From a virus, in the IMG/VR virus record IMGVR_UViG_3300031974_005289, positions 1 to 24,781 of that record: a stretch of 24,781 nucleotides of DNA; one strand, given 5' to 3'. The number at the start of each line of letters is the position of its first letter. Position 1 is the stretch's first letter. This document shows, in pieces, positions 1-7,094 of the stretch. The translations under genes and the position numbers were made by a program. The notes below the pieces were generated by a model that made no database searches, was not told where the DNA came from, and saw only the letters and a program-made list of their open reading frames with translations.

Positions 1-381
1 TGCCGAGTTGATCGTGATGTCATCAACCAGAAGTTGGTCAATCTTATTGTTGGCATCCGTGATAATTGCACTACCTGCTTTGACCTGTCCTTTCGGATGG
101 TCCATCATGTCAGTGTAATACTTACCACCTAGTATATGGACAGCATTTGCATATCCATTTGACTTATTACCTTCGGCACCAATAAAGAGTCTTTGGCCAC
201 CATCGGAATCACCAGAAACATAGCTATAACCTAACTCACCATTCTTAAGAATATTTGATTCAGGCGTAATGGATGCCGTAGTTGCACTGATCTTAATAAT
301 AATATTGCTTGAGCCAGTGGAATAGCCAGCATAAGGGCTACCACCTTCGTAGGTAGAGGACCTATTTCTATAGACGGCCAT
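1..381 (-). CDS. Virion structural / tail-fibre-like protein, N-terminal part (cut by window edge)
   Basis: An open frame runs leftward from an ATG at 381 to the window edge without a stop, giving 127 residues that begin MAVYRNRSSTYEGG. The ATG overlaps the stop codon of the preceding gene as TAATG, so the two are almost certainly translationally coupled. The sequence is rich in Gly, Ser, Asn and Ile, with short beta-strand-like stretches, no signal peptide and no membrane segment, as is usual in phage fibre or virion-surface proteins. No catalytic motif is visible. Its place directly after two small structural-type genes supports a structural role. The true length and C-terminal domain lie outside the window, so the function is inferred from context only. 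Confidence 0.7.
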   Translation of the reverse strand, partial: MAVYRNRSSTYEGGSPYAGYSTGSSNIIIKISATTASITPESNILKNGELGYSYVSGDSDGGQRLFIGAEGNKSNGYANAVHILGGKYYTDMMDHPKGQVKAGSAIITDANNKIDQLLVDDITINSA

Positions 382-602
382 TAGAACGTGCCTCCATAGA
401 TAGTGATACCAGTTAGGTCAGCACGTGGTTCATACTTTGTGGTATCTTCATTGTACTGTAAAAGAACACCAGGACCGATGTTTGCAGGTTCATCCTCAAC
501 GTTGATAAGATCTTCAATACCTTGAGCCTGTGCACCGGTAACTTTTCTTACCGGAACACCTAAGGTAATCTTTTTTACAATTGTTCTTTGAGCATTTGCC
601 AT
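381..602 (-). CDS. Small virion-associated protein of unknown function, 73 aa
   Basis: A 73-residue protein, basic at the N terminus (about residues 5-20) and acidic in the middle, ending in a Gly-rich strand. It contains the stretch LLQYNEDTTKYEPR, a phrase of the kind that links modules in marine T4-like tail proteins. The start is one base after the stop of the upstream 116-aa gene, and its own stop overlaps the next start as TAATG, so it sits inside a tight three-gene minus-strand unit with structural-type neighbours. I do not recognise a defined domain. A small connector or fibre-base protein is a guess from position. Confidence 0.7.
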   Translation of the reverse strand: MANAQRTIVKKITLGVPVRKVTGAQAQGIEDLINVEDEPANIGPGVLLQYNEDTTKYEPRADLTGITIYGGTF

Positions 603-603
603 T

Positions 604-954
604 TTAAGTCACCGATGGGTTAACGCGTATCTTTCCTTCAAGAATTCGTTCGATAACAGTTGAATCATTGCTATCAACAAACGAAATCTGTACATCATAA
701 ACATAGTTACCTACTTTAAGAGCGTCTGTTTGAGTATTTGTCAAGGAAAGAGTTACGATTCCATCGGTTGCCGGAGAACTAATGGCCACGGCAAAGTCAG
801 TGGTATCATCTGAATCTGAATTGAAATTTCTTTTCATCTTGGCAGCAGCGCTATAATCAGTCAGATTCTTTTTATTGCCTAGGTAATCAACCAACTCTAG
901 TTGAATAGCAACATCTGACCCCTTATCAAAGGTAAATTTTTCGTATTCTGCCAT
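604..954 (-). CDS. Small beta-sandwich virion protein (BppU-N/Ig-like type), 116 aa
   Basis: The protein has the outline of a small all-beta domain common in phage baseplate and fibre loci. It starts with a charged strand (EKFTFDKGSDVAIQLELVD), then a 'NLTDYSAAAKMKR' strand, then 'DGIVTLSLTNTQTDALKVG' and 'YVYDVQISFVD', and ends 'LEGKIRVNPSVT'. The order (ligand-like strand, a sentence 'G.V.L.L..T..L..G.Y.YDV', then a V-P-S-V-T terminus) resembles BppU N-terminal-like modules; this is from remembered family shape, not a search. It is the first gene after the leftward late promoter at 1001-1008 and is followed by two more structural-type genes. No strong ribosome-binding site is visible upstream. 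Confidence 0.65.
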   Translation of the reverse strand: MAEYEKFTFDKGSDVAIQLELVDYLGNKKNLTDYSAAAKMKRNFNSDSDDTTDFAVAISSPATDGIVTLSLTNTQTDALKVGNYVYDVQISFVDSNDSTVIERILEGKIRVNPSVT

Positions 955-1000
955 TTGACCAATCCGATACTAAGTAACTCGACATTATGTTCTTACACTT

Positions 1001-1008
1001 TATTTATA
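1001..1008 (-). promoter_or_regulatory. T4-type late promoter, leftward
   Basis: The minus strand reads TATAAATA exactly, the consensus late-promoter box recognised by T4 gp55-type sigma factors. The expected start of transcription is about 6 bases downstream, near 995, giving a leader of roughly 40 bases before the 116-aa gene that starts at 954. It overlaps the rightward box at 1007-1014. Confidence 0.75.
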
Positions 1009-1014
1009 TAAATA
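1007..1014 (+). promoter_or_regulatory. T4-type late promoter, rightward, for the enzyme island
   Basis: TATAAATA on the plus strand, an exact match to the T4 late-promoter box. A start near 1020 would leave about 25 bases before the ATG of the hydrolase gene at 1046. It shares two bases with the leftward box, and together they form the perfect palindrome TATTTATATAAATA at 1001-1014. It is the only exact late box I found on the plus strand. Confidence 0.75.
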
Positions 1015-1045
1015 ATTAATTCGAAAAGAATGAAAGTATTAATTC

Positions 1046-1789
1046 ATGAATAAAAAATATTTGGTTGCAAGTGGGTGTAGTTGGACAGATCATTATTTTA
1101 CATCTGACTATCACCGTGACCTGGACACCTCGTGGGATAAATGGCCAACCATCCTGGCTAATAAATTAGATATGGAGGTTATTAATCTAGGAAGCATGGG
1201 GTCAGGCAATGAAGGAATATATTCTAGGGTAAGTGATTTCATATCAGAAACTCCAAAGGAGAAAATAGGGTTGGTAATAGTTGCGTGGTCTGGCGCGGCT
1301 AGAAGAGATTGGGAATTAATTGGCCACCGTAAAAAATGGGCTAGAGGAGTTCTAAATTCACCTGACTCAATATACAAAAAGTACATAACAAGTTGGGTAA
1401 GCGAAATAGTTGATTCCAAAGGTGATTCATATTATTTTATGAGAAGATCGATACGAAATTTTTATGCTTTGCAAGTATTGTGTGAAAGATATAATATTCC
1501 ATATAAACAAATCTGTGCTTTAGATCCCATAGGCGCGTATCAATACACTAAGTTTAGTTTTGATACCCATCATATTGATGTGATGAACCACTTTTTTACA
1601 AGCAGTCAATTTGAAGAAATAAATAAAGATAATTTTATAGGCTGGCCTATTTTTGAATACATGGGAGGCTTTTGTCTAAATGATATACTGAAACAGAACC
1701 GGCCTAAATATGCAATTTCATTAGAAGATCTTCATCCAAATGCGCTCGGACAACAGTTAATAGCAGATATCATATATGAAAATCTTTAG
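1046..1789 (+). CDS. SGNH/GDSL-type hydrolase (probable esterase), 247 aa
   Basis: The N terminus has the motif GCSWT at residues 10-14, with Ser12 as the likely nucleophile of block I. The Gly-containing block II is INLGS (residues 46-50), and block III appears as GSGN at 52-55 with Asn55 as the oxyanion-hole residue. Near the C terminus EDLHPNALG places the block V acid and histidine at about Asp228 and His230. Strands such as IGLVIVAWSG (residues 74-83) fit the alpha/beta SGNH core. There is no signal peptide, so it acts in the cytoplasm or after lysis. Enzymes of this type remove or transfer acyl groups on glycans and lipids. It is the first gene after the rightward late promoter and overlaps the carbamoyltransferase gene by 14 bases, which suggests a shared substrate. 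Confidence 0.8.
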   Translation: MNKKYLVASGCSWTDHYFTSDYHRDLDTSWDKWPTILANKLDMEVINLGSMGSGNEGIYSRVSDFISETPKEKIGLVIVAWSGAARRDWELIGHRKKWARGVLNSPDSIYKKYITSWVSEIVDSKGDSYYFMRRSIRNFYALQVLCERYNIPYKQICALDPIGAYQYTKFSFDTHHIDVMNHFFTSSQFEEINKDNFIGWPIFEYMGGFCLNDILKQNRPKYAISLEDLHPNALGQQLIADIIYENL

Positions 1790-3266
1790 TATAGCCCTTA
1801 ATATGCATGACCACAATACTTATGATGGGACATGGCATAATCAAATTGAAAGATTCAGTAGAAGAAAACATAATATTCCGTGGCATCAACATGTCTATCC
1901 CCACCACTCCGAATTAACAAGGATGAATATTACAGATAATAGATATGCTGTAAAATTTTATAATGAATATTGGAAACCAGAGAATCATGAATTATTTGCA
2001 TTCAGTAATTCTAATGAAGGATTAGAACTATTAAGATCCGCTGATATAGACATTACCAGACAATTTTTAGAATTTAAGCCTAAAAATTTATGGGATTATC
2101 ATAGACATAAAAACATATACTACATAGATCATCATCAGTCCCATGCGGCATATGCATTTTTGTCATCCGAATATGATGAGTCTGATATTTTGGCTATTGA
2201 TGGTGAAGGTTCGAACTTTAACTGTGTGTTTTTTGATAAAGATGGTAACATTACAGATTTGTCACATAAAATGGGAATAGGAATACTTTGGAATTACTTT
2301 TCTAAAAAATTAGGATTTGGTTCAATGGGTGCTGGAAAACTTATGGGACTTTCTGCCTATGGAAAATATTGTTCTGAATTTCATACTATAATTAATTACT
2401 ATTCAAATAACGAATTTAATTTTCCAAAATTCAACATCGAAGATTTTAGTCATGAAGACATAGCATATACACTACAATATGCTACTCAAGAATTAATAAA
2501 CACCCATGTCCTACCTTTAAAGTCCTGTGATAATATTTGTATTGCGGGAGGAGTGGCATATAATGGCTATGTCAACGAAGAGTTTACTAAACATTACACT
2601 GGAGTGCACGTGCCTCCTGCTCCAGGTGATGAAGGTCAAGCTTTAGGAAATTACATGCATGCCGAATATACAATTAATAAAAATGTACATATTCCTGATG
2701 TATATAGTGGAAAAGAATATCACTTTGATGAAGGTACACCAATCAATCACCGTGAGGTTGCTATGGCAATATATGAGGGAAAAATTATAGGATGGTTTAA
2801 TGGTAAATCAGAATCCGGTAATAGAGCCTTAGGCAATAGAAGTATACTTGCTGATCCTCGCAATCCTAATATAAAAGATATTATTAATAGTACAATAAAA
2901 TACAGAGAAGATTTTAGACCATTTGCCCCGGCTGTGTTGGAACATCACTATCAATATTGGTTTAACACAAATCAACCAAGTCCTTACATGTCAAGAATAA
3001 TGCAGGTAAAATCTGATCGTATACCTGGTGTAACTCATGTTGATGGTTCTTCTAGAATACAAACCGTAAACCATAAACAAAATAAAGATTTTTATAGAGT
3101 GATTGAAGAATTTTATCAGTTAACTGGAGTGCCTATGGTCCTTAACACAAGTTTTAATTGTAAAGAACCTATGGTTGAATCTCCTAAAGATGCTATCTTA
3201 ACATACAATGATACAGAATTAGATATGTTGATAATTAATGGTCGTAGTGTGTCTAAAGCAGGGTAA
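1776..3266 (+). CDS. O-carbamoyltransferase, NodU/CmcH family
   Basis: Family landmarks are in the right order: HHQSHAA at residues 119-125 (metal- and nucleotide-binding histidines), AIDGEG at 140-145, MGAGKLMGLSAYG at 184-196, GGVAYNGYVN at 258-267, PAPGDEGQALG at 281-291, and then the YrdC-like part with GNRALGNRSILADPR at 348-362 and REDFRPFAPA at 377-386. Members use carbamoyl phosphate and ATP to put a carbamoyl group on a hydroxyl, usually of a sugar (as NodU does on Nod factor) or an antibiotic nucleus. At 496 residues it is somewhat shorter than typical members but appears complete at both ends. The start overlaps the hydrolase gene, consistent with coupled translation. The target here is probably a sugar or glycan made by the nearby glycosyltransferases; that part is inference. 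Confidence 0.9.
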   Translation: MKIFSIALNMHDHNTYDGTWHNQIERFSRRKHNIPWHQHVYPHHSELTRMNITDNRYAVKFYNEYWKPENHELFAFSNSNEGLELLRSADIDITRQFLEFKPKNLWDYHRHKNIYYIDHHQSHAAYAFLSSEYDESDILAIDGEGSNFNCVFFDKDGNITDLSHKMGIGILWNYFSKKLGFGSMGAGKLMGLSAYGKYCSEFHTIINYYSNNEFNFPKFNIEDFSHEDIAYTLQYATQELINTHVLPLKSCDNICIAGGVAYNGYVNEEFTKHYTGVHVPPAPGDEGQALGNYMHAEYTINKNVHIPDVYSGKEYHFDEGTPINHREVAMAIYEGKIIGWFNGKSESGNRALGNRSILADPRNPNIKDIINSTIKYREDFRPFAPAVLEHHYQYWFNTNQPSPYMSRIMQVKSDRIPGVTHVDGSSRIQTVNHKQNKDFYRVIEEFYQLTGVPMVLNTSFNCKEPMVESPKDAILTYNDTELDMLIINGRSVSKAG

Positions 3267-3267
3267 A

Positions 3268-3768
3268 TCACTTCCAGAAATCATTCATGTAAGCTGTTTC
3301 TAGATCTTTTCTTAGCTTATTAAGATCTTTTAGTGCTCTATTTTCAGCTATAAAATAATTTTTCCTTTTTTCTTTTGATGTCATTTTTTCAAATGATTCA
3401 AAATCAATCAAATATAGCTTTTCGGTATTATCCTCAACAATAAAGTTTTCAAGAAGAAGATCATGAAATCCCCATTCCTTATCATTATCAACCAGATTTT
3501 CATATATGATTTTTTTGTGATTCATAAAGGATATAGGATTTAATTGAGTTCCTTTAATGAATTCTATGTGGTATACTATTTCGTATTTAGTAACTTCATA
3601 TGAGAAATGAGGTATGTGTACTTTATCAAAGTCAAAACTTTGAAGAGTACTGTATTTTTCGTCAATCAAATCTTTATTAAGTTTGATTGGAAATCTTACG
3701 GTTTTAATCAATGTAAAAGATGATCGATCACCGTTATCTACTTCATCAAATCTACTATACCATTTCAT
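3268..3768 (-). CDS. Miniature kinase-like protein (protein/APH/LPS-kinase fold remnant or minimal form), 166 aa
   Basis: Residues 101-110, FHDLLLENFI, match a kinase catalytic loop of the H-x-D-L-x-x-x-N kind (His102, Asp103, Asn108). Residues 119-124, YLIDFE, stand where the metal-binding DFG/DFE motif is expected (Asp122). Upstream, EFIKGTQL at 69-76 looks like a hinge segment ('EYIEG.TL' in APH and lipopolysaccharide kinases). The N-lobe is very short, and I see neither a Gly-rich loop nor an obvious ATP-anchoring lysine pair. It lies on the opposite strand to the whole island, one base from the end of the carbamoyltransferase gene, and its ATG abuts that of the next plus-strand gene. It could phosphorylate a sugar or lipid A-type acceptor, or be a pseudokinase. 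Confidence 0.6.
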   Translation of the reverse strand: MKWYSRFDEVDNGDRSSFTLIKTVRFPIKLNKDLIDEKYSTLQSFDFDKVHIPHFSYEVTKYEIVYHIEFIKGTQLNPISFMNHKKIIYENLVDNDKEWGFHDLLLENFIVEDNTEKLYLIDFESFEKMTSKEKRKNYFIAENRALKDLNKLRKDLETAYMNDFWK

Positions 3769-4323
3769 ATGAATATATATTACATGAACATTATATTATT
3801 GAAACATGGAAAAAAGTATACTGCAAATGATGTCAATCGACAAGCAGAAAAATTAATGCATTATACGGATTATCCTATTTTTTGTTTTACAGATGATACA
3901 AAAGATGTTATAATAGACTGTGTATCATTACCCAAAAAACCAAAACTAATGAAATGGTGGAATAAGCTTCACGTATATAGAAACGATTTTGTTTTATCAG
4001 GCAAATGTGTTATGGTTGATTTAGATATAGACATTATTAAAAATCCTTTTCCTTACATTGAGAATATAGATTGGAGAATACCTCATTTTATTCATGATCA
4101 CTGGAAAAAAGATTTGTCATATCAGCCACATGCGTATGAGACCGAGATTAATAGCTCTATCATGGCATGGACAGCCCATCGTAATACAGAGTATTGGTGG
4201 TGGTTTGAGCAAAATATAGACTATAACACTCGAAAATATGCCGGTGTTGATAGATATATCTGGGATAAGAAATTTAACTATGGAACATTTGATAATGAAA
4301 TACATTCAACCATCATTCTTTGA
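3769..4323 (+). CDS. GT-A type glycosyltransferase, 184 aa
   Basis: The N terminus (IILLKHGKKYTANDVNRQAEKL, split here: strand IILLKHGKKYTA then helix NDVNRQAEKL) followed by IFCFTDD at 37-43 is the first Rossmann-like half of a GT-A fold. MVDLDIDI at 82-89 supplies a DxD motif (Asp84/Asp86) for metal and nucleotide-sugar binding. INSSIMAW at 127-134 is the usual acceptor-side strand. The reaction is transfer of a sugar from a nucleotide donor; donor and acceptor are not readable. An alternative start at 3784 fits the family N terminus slightly better than 3769, which would place its ATG directly against that of the minus-strand kinase-like gene. The last 29 bases overlap the methyltransferase gene. 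It is short for the family. Confidence 0.75.
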   Translation: MNIYYMNIILLKHGKKYTANDVNRQAEKLMHYTDYPIFCFTDDTKDVIIDCVSLPKKPKLMKWWNKLHVYRNDFVLSGKCVMVDLDIDIIKNPFPYIENIDWRIPHFIHDHWKKDLSYQPHAYETEINSSIMAWTAHRNTEYWWWFEQNIDYNTRKYAGVDRYIWDKKFNYGTFDNEIHSTIIL

Positions 4324-4927
4324 AAATAAAGTCTTACCTCTACTAAGCTTTCTTTACACGGATACAATGTATGGAAATCAGTATGATTTCTATAGAATTA
4401 AAGATGTATTAGATCAATTTTCATCAGGACAATTTATATGTAAACAATGGGCGGTTGATGAGGTACAGCAATTTATTGAGCCAGAAGATACTATTGCTGT
4501 TATTGGTGGATGGTATGGATTGATGTCCCATATGTTAGCCGAATCTGGATTTACAGATACAATATTTGATTATGAAATAGATGAGGCCTGCATAAACCTA
4601 CATGGACATCTTAAGGTGCATGATAATGTGTTTATTTGTCATAAAGATGGATTTGATACATGTATTATGCACGGGTTAAAGGAAAAGATTATTATATGCA
4701 CTGCCTGCGAACATATTGATGAGGAGGATTTATATGACTATATGTCTATGAAAAATCCTTATGCTAAAGTCTTATTGCAATCAAATAATATGTTTGACAT
4801 TGATAGTCATGTCAATTGTCATAGCAGTGTAGACCATTTTATTGAATCACTTCCTGAAATGGACATTCTATATAAAGGCACAAAACAAATCGATAACTAT
4901 GAAAGATATATGGTTATTGCAAAATGA
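4295..4927 (+). CDS. Class I SAM-dependent methyltransferase-like protein, 210 aa
   Basis: Numbered from the ATG at 4295, motif I is AVIGGWYG at 68-75, a Gly-rich SAM loop after strand 1. The acidic end of strand 2 is FDYEID at 91-96. The motif IV region reads IICTACEHID at 133-142, a phrase characteristic of a phage methyltransferase family ('TxCEHI'), and LLQSNN follows on the next strand. The frame is open further upstream, to an ATG at 4238, but that extension lies in the glycosyltransferase gene and does not look like protein; 4280 is another possible start. The end overlaps the next start as ATGA. A likely role is methylation of the glycan or peptide product of the island. The acceptor is unknown. 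Confidence 0.75.
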   Translation: MKYIQPSFFENKVLPLLSFLYTDTMYGNQYDFYRIKDVLDQFSSGQFICKQWAVDEVQQFIEPEDTIAVIGGWYGLMSHMLAESGFTDTIFDYEIDEACINLHGHLKVHDNVFICHKDGFDTCIMHGLKEKIIICTACEHIDEEDLYDYMSMKNPYAKVLLQSNNMFDIDSHVNCHSSVDHFIESLPEMDILYKGTKQIDNYERYMVIAK

Positions 4928-5778
4928 AAAGACTAATATACAGCATGTACATACACATTCCCCCTGACGTCATTGAGGACGAGCATGCTGAATGTCCTAT
5001 AACTCGAGAAAAAACCCGGCTTACGACAGATTCAATGTTATCAAATTATGATTGGTTGTATTCTTCTCAAAAAAAATATGCTAAGCTATGTGGTGCAGAT
5101 TATAAACTATATGAATATGATGATGACTATACAAAATTTAAGAATCTATATTTTTCTAAAAGACCTTACATAACCACATACAACATCTTAAATTTCTACA
5201 AGATTTGGCTTATGTATCAAAATATTCATTATGATGAAATATTGTATCTTGATTTTGATGTCATACCTATAACACATCAAAATATATTTGAGGAACTTAA
5301 TTTTAAGACCGGTATACTTTGCAGGGTAAACCATGAAGGAAAAGTTACAACAAATGATGTTGACCCACAGACCGTTAGATCTCCTCGTGCCAAATGGTGG
5401 AACGCTCGTGAACTTCTACTTGATAAAGAATTTGATGGTGAAAATGACGTGTATAATACTGGAATTATAGGTGGTTCAAAAGACCAGTTACAGAAGCTAG
5501 CATACTTTGAAAACTTTGACGATAAACTTGATATGATGCATGACAAGGTAGAAGAGACATCATACCCTGATGCAATAAGATCAATGTTTGGATATGATAA
5601 TGAAACTCTATTTAGTTATCTTATGCAATTAAATAATGTACAGCTTAATGAATTATCTGAGGAATGGCACTTTATTATGAATCACAAATTTTCATTTATA
5701 ACCAGAAAATCCAAGATGGTACATGTAATCAACAAAGATTTTAATTATGCAAAAGATTATATTCAGCGTATGGTCTAA
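4924..5778 (+). CDS. GT-A type glycosyltransferase, 284 aa (paralogue 1)
   Basis: The core has LCGADY at 55-60, then a helix leading to ILYLDFDVIP at 106-115 with a DxD motif at Asp110/Asp112. YNTGIIGGSK at 177-186 is the acceptor-side strand, DNETLF lies at 225-230 and EEWHFIMNH at 246-254, and the C terminus has a histidine strand (MVHVINK). This order matches small galactosyl/glucosyl-type GT-A enzymes. It has no signal peptide or membrane helix, so it acts in the cytoplasm. It carries an insert of about 40 residues (roughly 135-175) compared with the next gene. The start overlaps the methyltransferase stop as ATGA, and the end overlaps the next gene by 32 bases. The sugar specificity cannot be told. 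Confidence 0.8.
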   Translation: MKRLIYSMYIHIPPDVIEDEHAECPITREKTRLTTDSMLSNYDWLYSSQKKYAKLCGADYKLYEYDDDYTKFKNLYFSKRPYITTYNILNFYKIWLMYQNIHYDEILYLDFDVIPITHQNIFEELNFKTGILCRVNHEGKVTTNDVDPQTVRSPRAKWWNARELLLDKEFDGENDVYNTGIIGGSKDQLQKLAYFENFDDKLDMMHDKVEETSYPDAIRSMFGYDNETLFSYLMQLNNVQLNELSEEWHFIMNHKFSFITRKSKMVHVINKDFNYAKDYIQRMV

Positions 5779-6376
5779 TTTGGATCTAGCCAAATCATGG
5801 ACTGGTTATAAAGATCTGATAATAAATAAACAGAGACTATATGCTCAACTTTGTGGAGCAGAGTATTACCATTTTGTAGTTGACCATGACTTTACCGACC
5901 TAATGTTTTTCAAAATACAAAAAGCAGAAGAGTTGGTGGAACAATATGATAAAGTGCTTTATCTGGATTGTGATGTTGTACCAAAGACTAATGTATCATT
6001 TTTTGATTCGCATGATTTTGATGAAGTATGTTTACACAGAACCAGAAAACCTGACTGGAAAATATATCACAAACAGATGATGTTACACGTGGAAAATATA
6101 CAAGGTAATGATTTAATCTGTAATACAGGTGTTTTTGGTTTAAGTAAAAAATCATCAGACGCTCTTATGTTTTCAGATAGACTCAATGAAGCAAAAGAAC
6201 TATCGGATGTTCTGAATAACGAGATATGCATCTCATATATGATAGAAAGATACAATGTTCCTTTAAAGGATATTGGAATGCAGTGGAATTTTATTTTGGA
6301 TAAAAATTTTAATATACAAACTGATGCCTGTTATTTTGTGCATCACTCAAATAAAGAGTTTCAAAATGGCATATGA
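5747..6376 (+). CDS. GT-A type glycosyltransferase, 209 aa (paralogue 2)
   Basis: It follows the same plan as the preceding gene in a shorter form: LCGAEY at 35-40, VLYLDCDVVP at 70-79 (DxD at Asp74/Asp76), ICNTGVFGLSK at 124-134, NNEICISYMI at 157-166, MQWNFIL at 178-184 and FVHHSN at 197-202. The correspondence block by block indicates a tandem duplication followed by divergence. It lacks the insert seen between the DxD and NTG blocks of its neighbour. The start lies 32 bases inside the upstream gene, and the end overlaps the radical SAM gene by 11 bases. Two similar enzymes in tandem suggest successive sugar additions, which is inference. Confidence 0.8.
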   Translation: MQKIIFSVWSNLDLAKSWTGYKDLIINKQRLYAQLCGAEYYHFVVDHDFTDLMFFKIQKAEELVEQYDKVLYLDCDVVPKTNVSFFDSHDFDEVCLHRTRKPDWKIYHKQMMLHVENIQGNDLICNTGVFGLSKKSSDALMFSDRLNEAKELSDVLNNEICISYMIERYNVPLKDIGMQWNFILDKNFNIQTDACYFVHHSNKEFQNGI

Positions 6377-7094
6377 ATCCGGAAATTATACGGGTATGAT
6401 AGATCTATCAACGTTCTGTAATGCCGCGTGTCCTCAATGCCATAGGACGGATCAAGGAAACATTCAGGAAAAACAACCATGGTTACCTTTGATACAAACT
6501 AACCTGGATTTGTTCAAAAAGAGATTTTCTGTAAATCAGTTACAGATGTATAAGTCGCTGGTATTTTGTGGAACATGGGGTGATCCATTTATGGCCAAAG
6601 ACATTTATGAAATTACCGAATATGTTCTAAGGTATTCTCATGCATATTTGACCATTAATACAAACGGTGCGATGAGAAATGAAGATTTTTGGTTTAACTT
6701 TGGAGCTTTGAATAACAAATACGGTCAAAGAATTAATATTGTATTTGCTATAGATGGATGCACAGAAGAACAGCATGCAAAATATAGAAGGAACACTTCT
6801 TTAAAAACCGTGTTGAGTCATATGGATGCATATATGGAATGTCCTAAATCAAGAAGCTCAGTATTTACTGTAGTATTTGAACATAATGAGAATGACCTAG
6901 ATAAGATTACACAAATAGCTAAGGATCATGGTGCCTATAAACATTGCATATGTCCATCAAATAGATTTTTTAAAGGACATGAAGGAAATAAAAGAGGCAA
7001 ACACCCTGACGTTTTCAAATTTTATAATGAGGGTACCATAGAGACTTTACACAGAGCTAAAAAAATTACCAGATATTACGAGGTAGAACTATGA
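6366..7094 (+). CDS. Radical SAM core protein (lacks its own SPASM domain), 242 aa
   Basis: From the ATG at 6366 the cluster motif is FCNAACPQC, a CxxxCxxC with Cys18, Cys22 and Cys25 for the 4Fe-4S cluster. GTWGDP at 69-74 takes the place of the SAM-binding GGE motif, and LTINTNGA at 95-102 is a typical strand of the partial TIM barrel. The frame continues upstream to 6273, but that part lies within the glycosyltransferase gene and does not look like protein. The protein ends shortly after the barrel, where most relatives carry an auxiliary-cluster SPASM domain; that part is encoded by the next gene in the -1 frame. An A7 run at 7059-7065 lies where a slip would join the two. The radical reaction and substrate are unknown. 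Confidence 0.8.
   Translation: MAYESGNYTGMIDLSTFCNAACPQCHRTDQGNIQEKQPWLPLIQTNLDLFKKRFSVNQLQMYKSLVFCGTWGDPFMAKDIYEITEYVLRYSHAYLTINTNGAMRNEDFWFNFGALNNKYGQRINIVFAIDGCTEEQHAKYRRNTSLKTVLSHMDAYMECPKSRSSVFTVVFEHNENDLDKITQIAKDHGAYKHCICPSNRFFKGHEGNKRGKHPDVFKFYNEGTIETLHRAKKITRYYEVEL
7059..7065 (+). other. A7 run at the end of the radical SAM core: candidate frameshift site or indel
   Basis: Seven A residues lie in frame as AAA AAA A just before the end of the radical SAM core. Reading one base back from here gives codons from 7064 to the ATG at 7091 with no stop, entering the SPASM gene in frame. The -1 frame has a stop (TAA) at 7058-7060, so this run is at the very edge of the region where a joining slip could happen. 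It may be ribosomal or transcriptional slippage, a real one-base deletion in the phage, or an assembly error. Confidence 0.45.

Noticed and set aside
1030-1053. Seven-codon open frame (MKVLIHE) overlapping the hydrolase start
   Set aside because: It could be a leader peptide, but so short a frame is expected by chance and it has no ribosome-binding site.
1111-1419. Minus-strand open frame inside the hydrolase gene
   Set aside because: It is antisense to a gene with clear SGNH motifs and has no start signal or family-like sequence.
4238-4294. Upstream extension of the methyltransferase frame
   Set aside because: It lies in the glycosyltransferase coding sequence, and the residues it would add do not look like the start of the family; 4295 is preferred.
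6273-6365. Upstream extension of the radical SAM frame
   Set aside because: The added 31 residues are an out-of-frame reading of the preceding glycosyltransferase; the cluster motif sits at the normal distance from the ATG at 6366.
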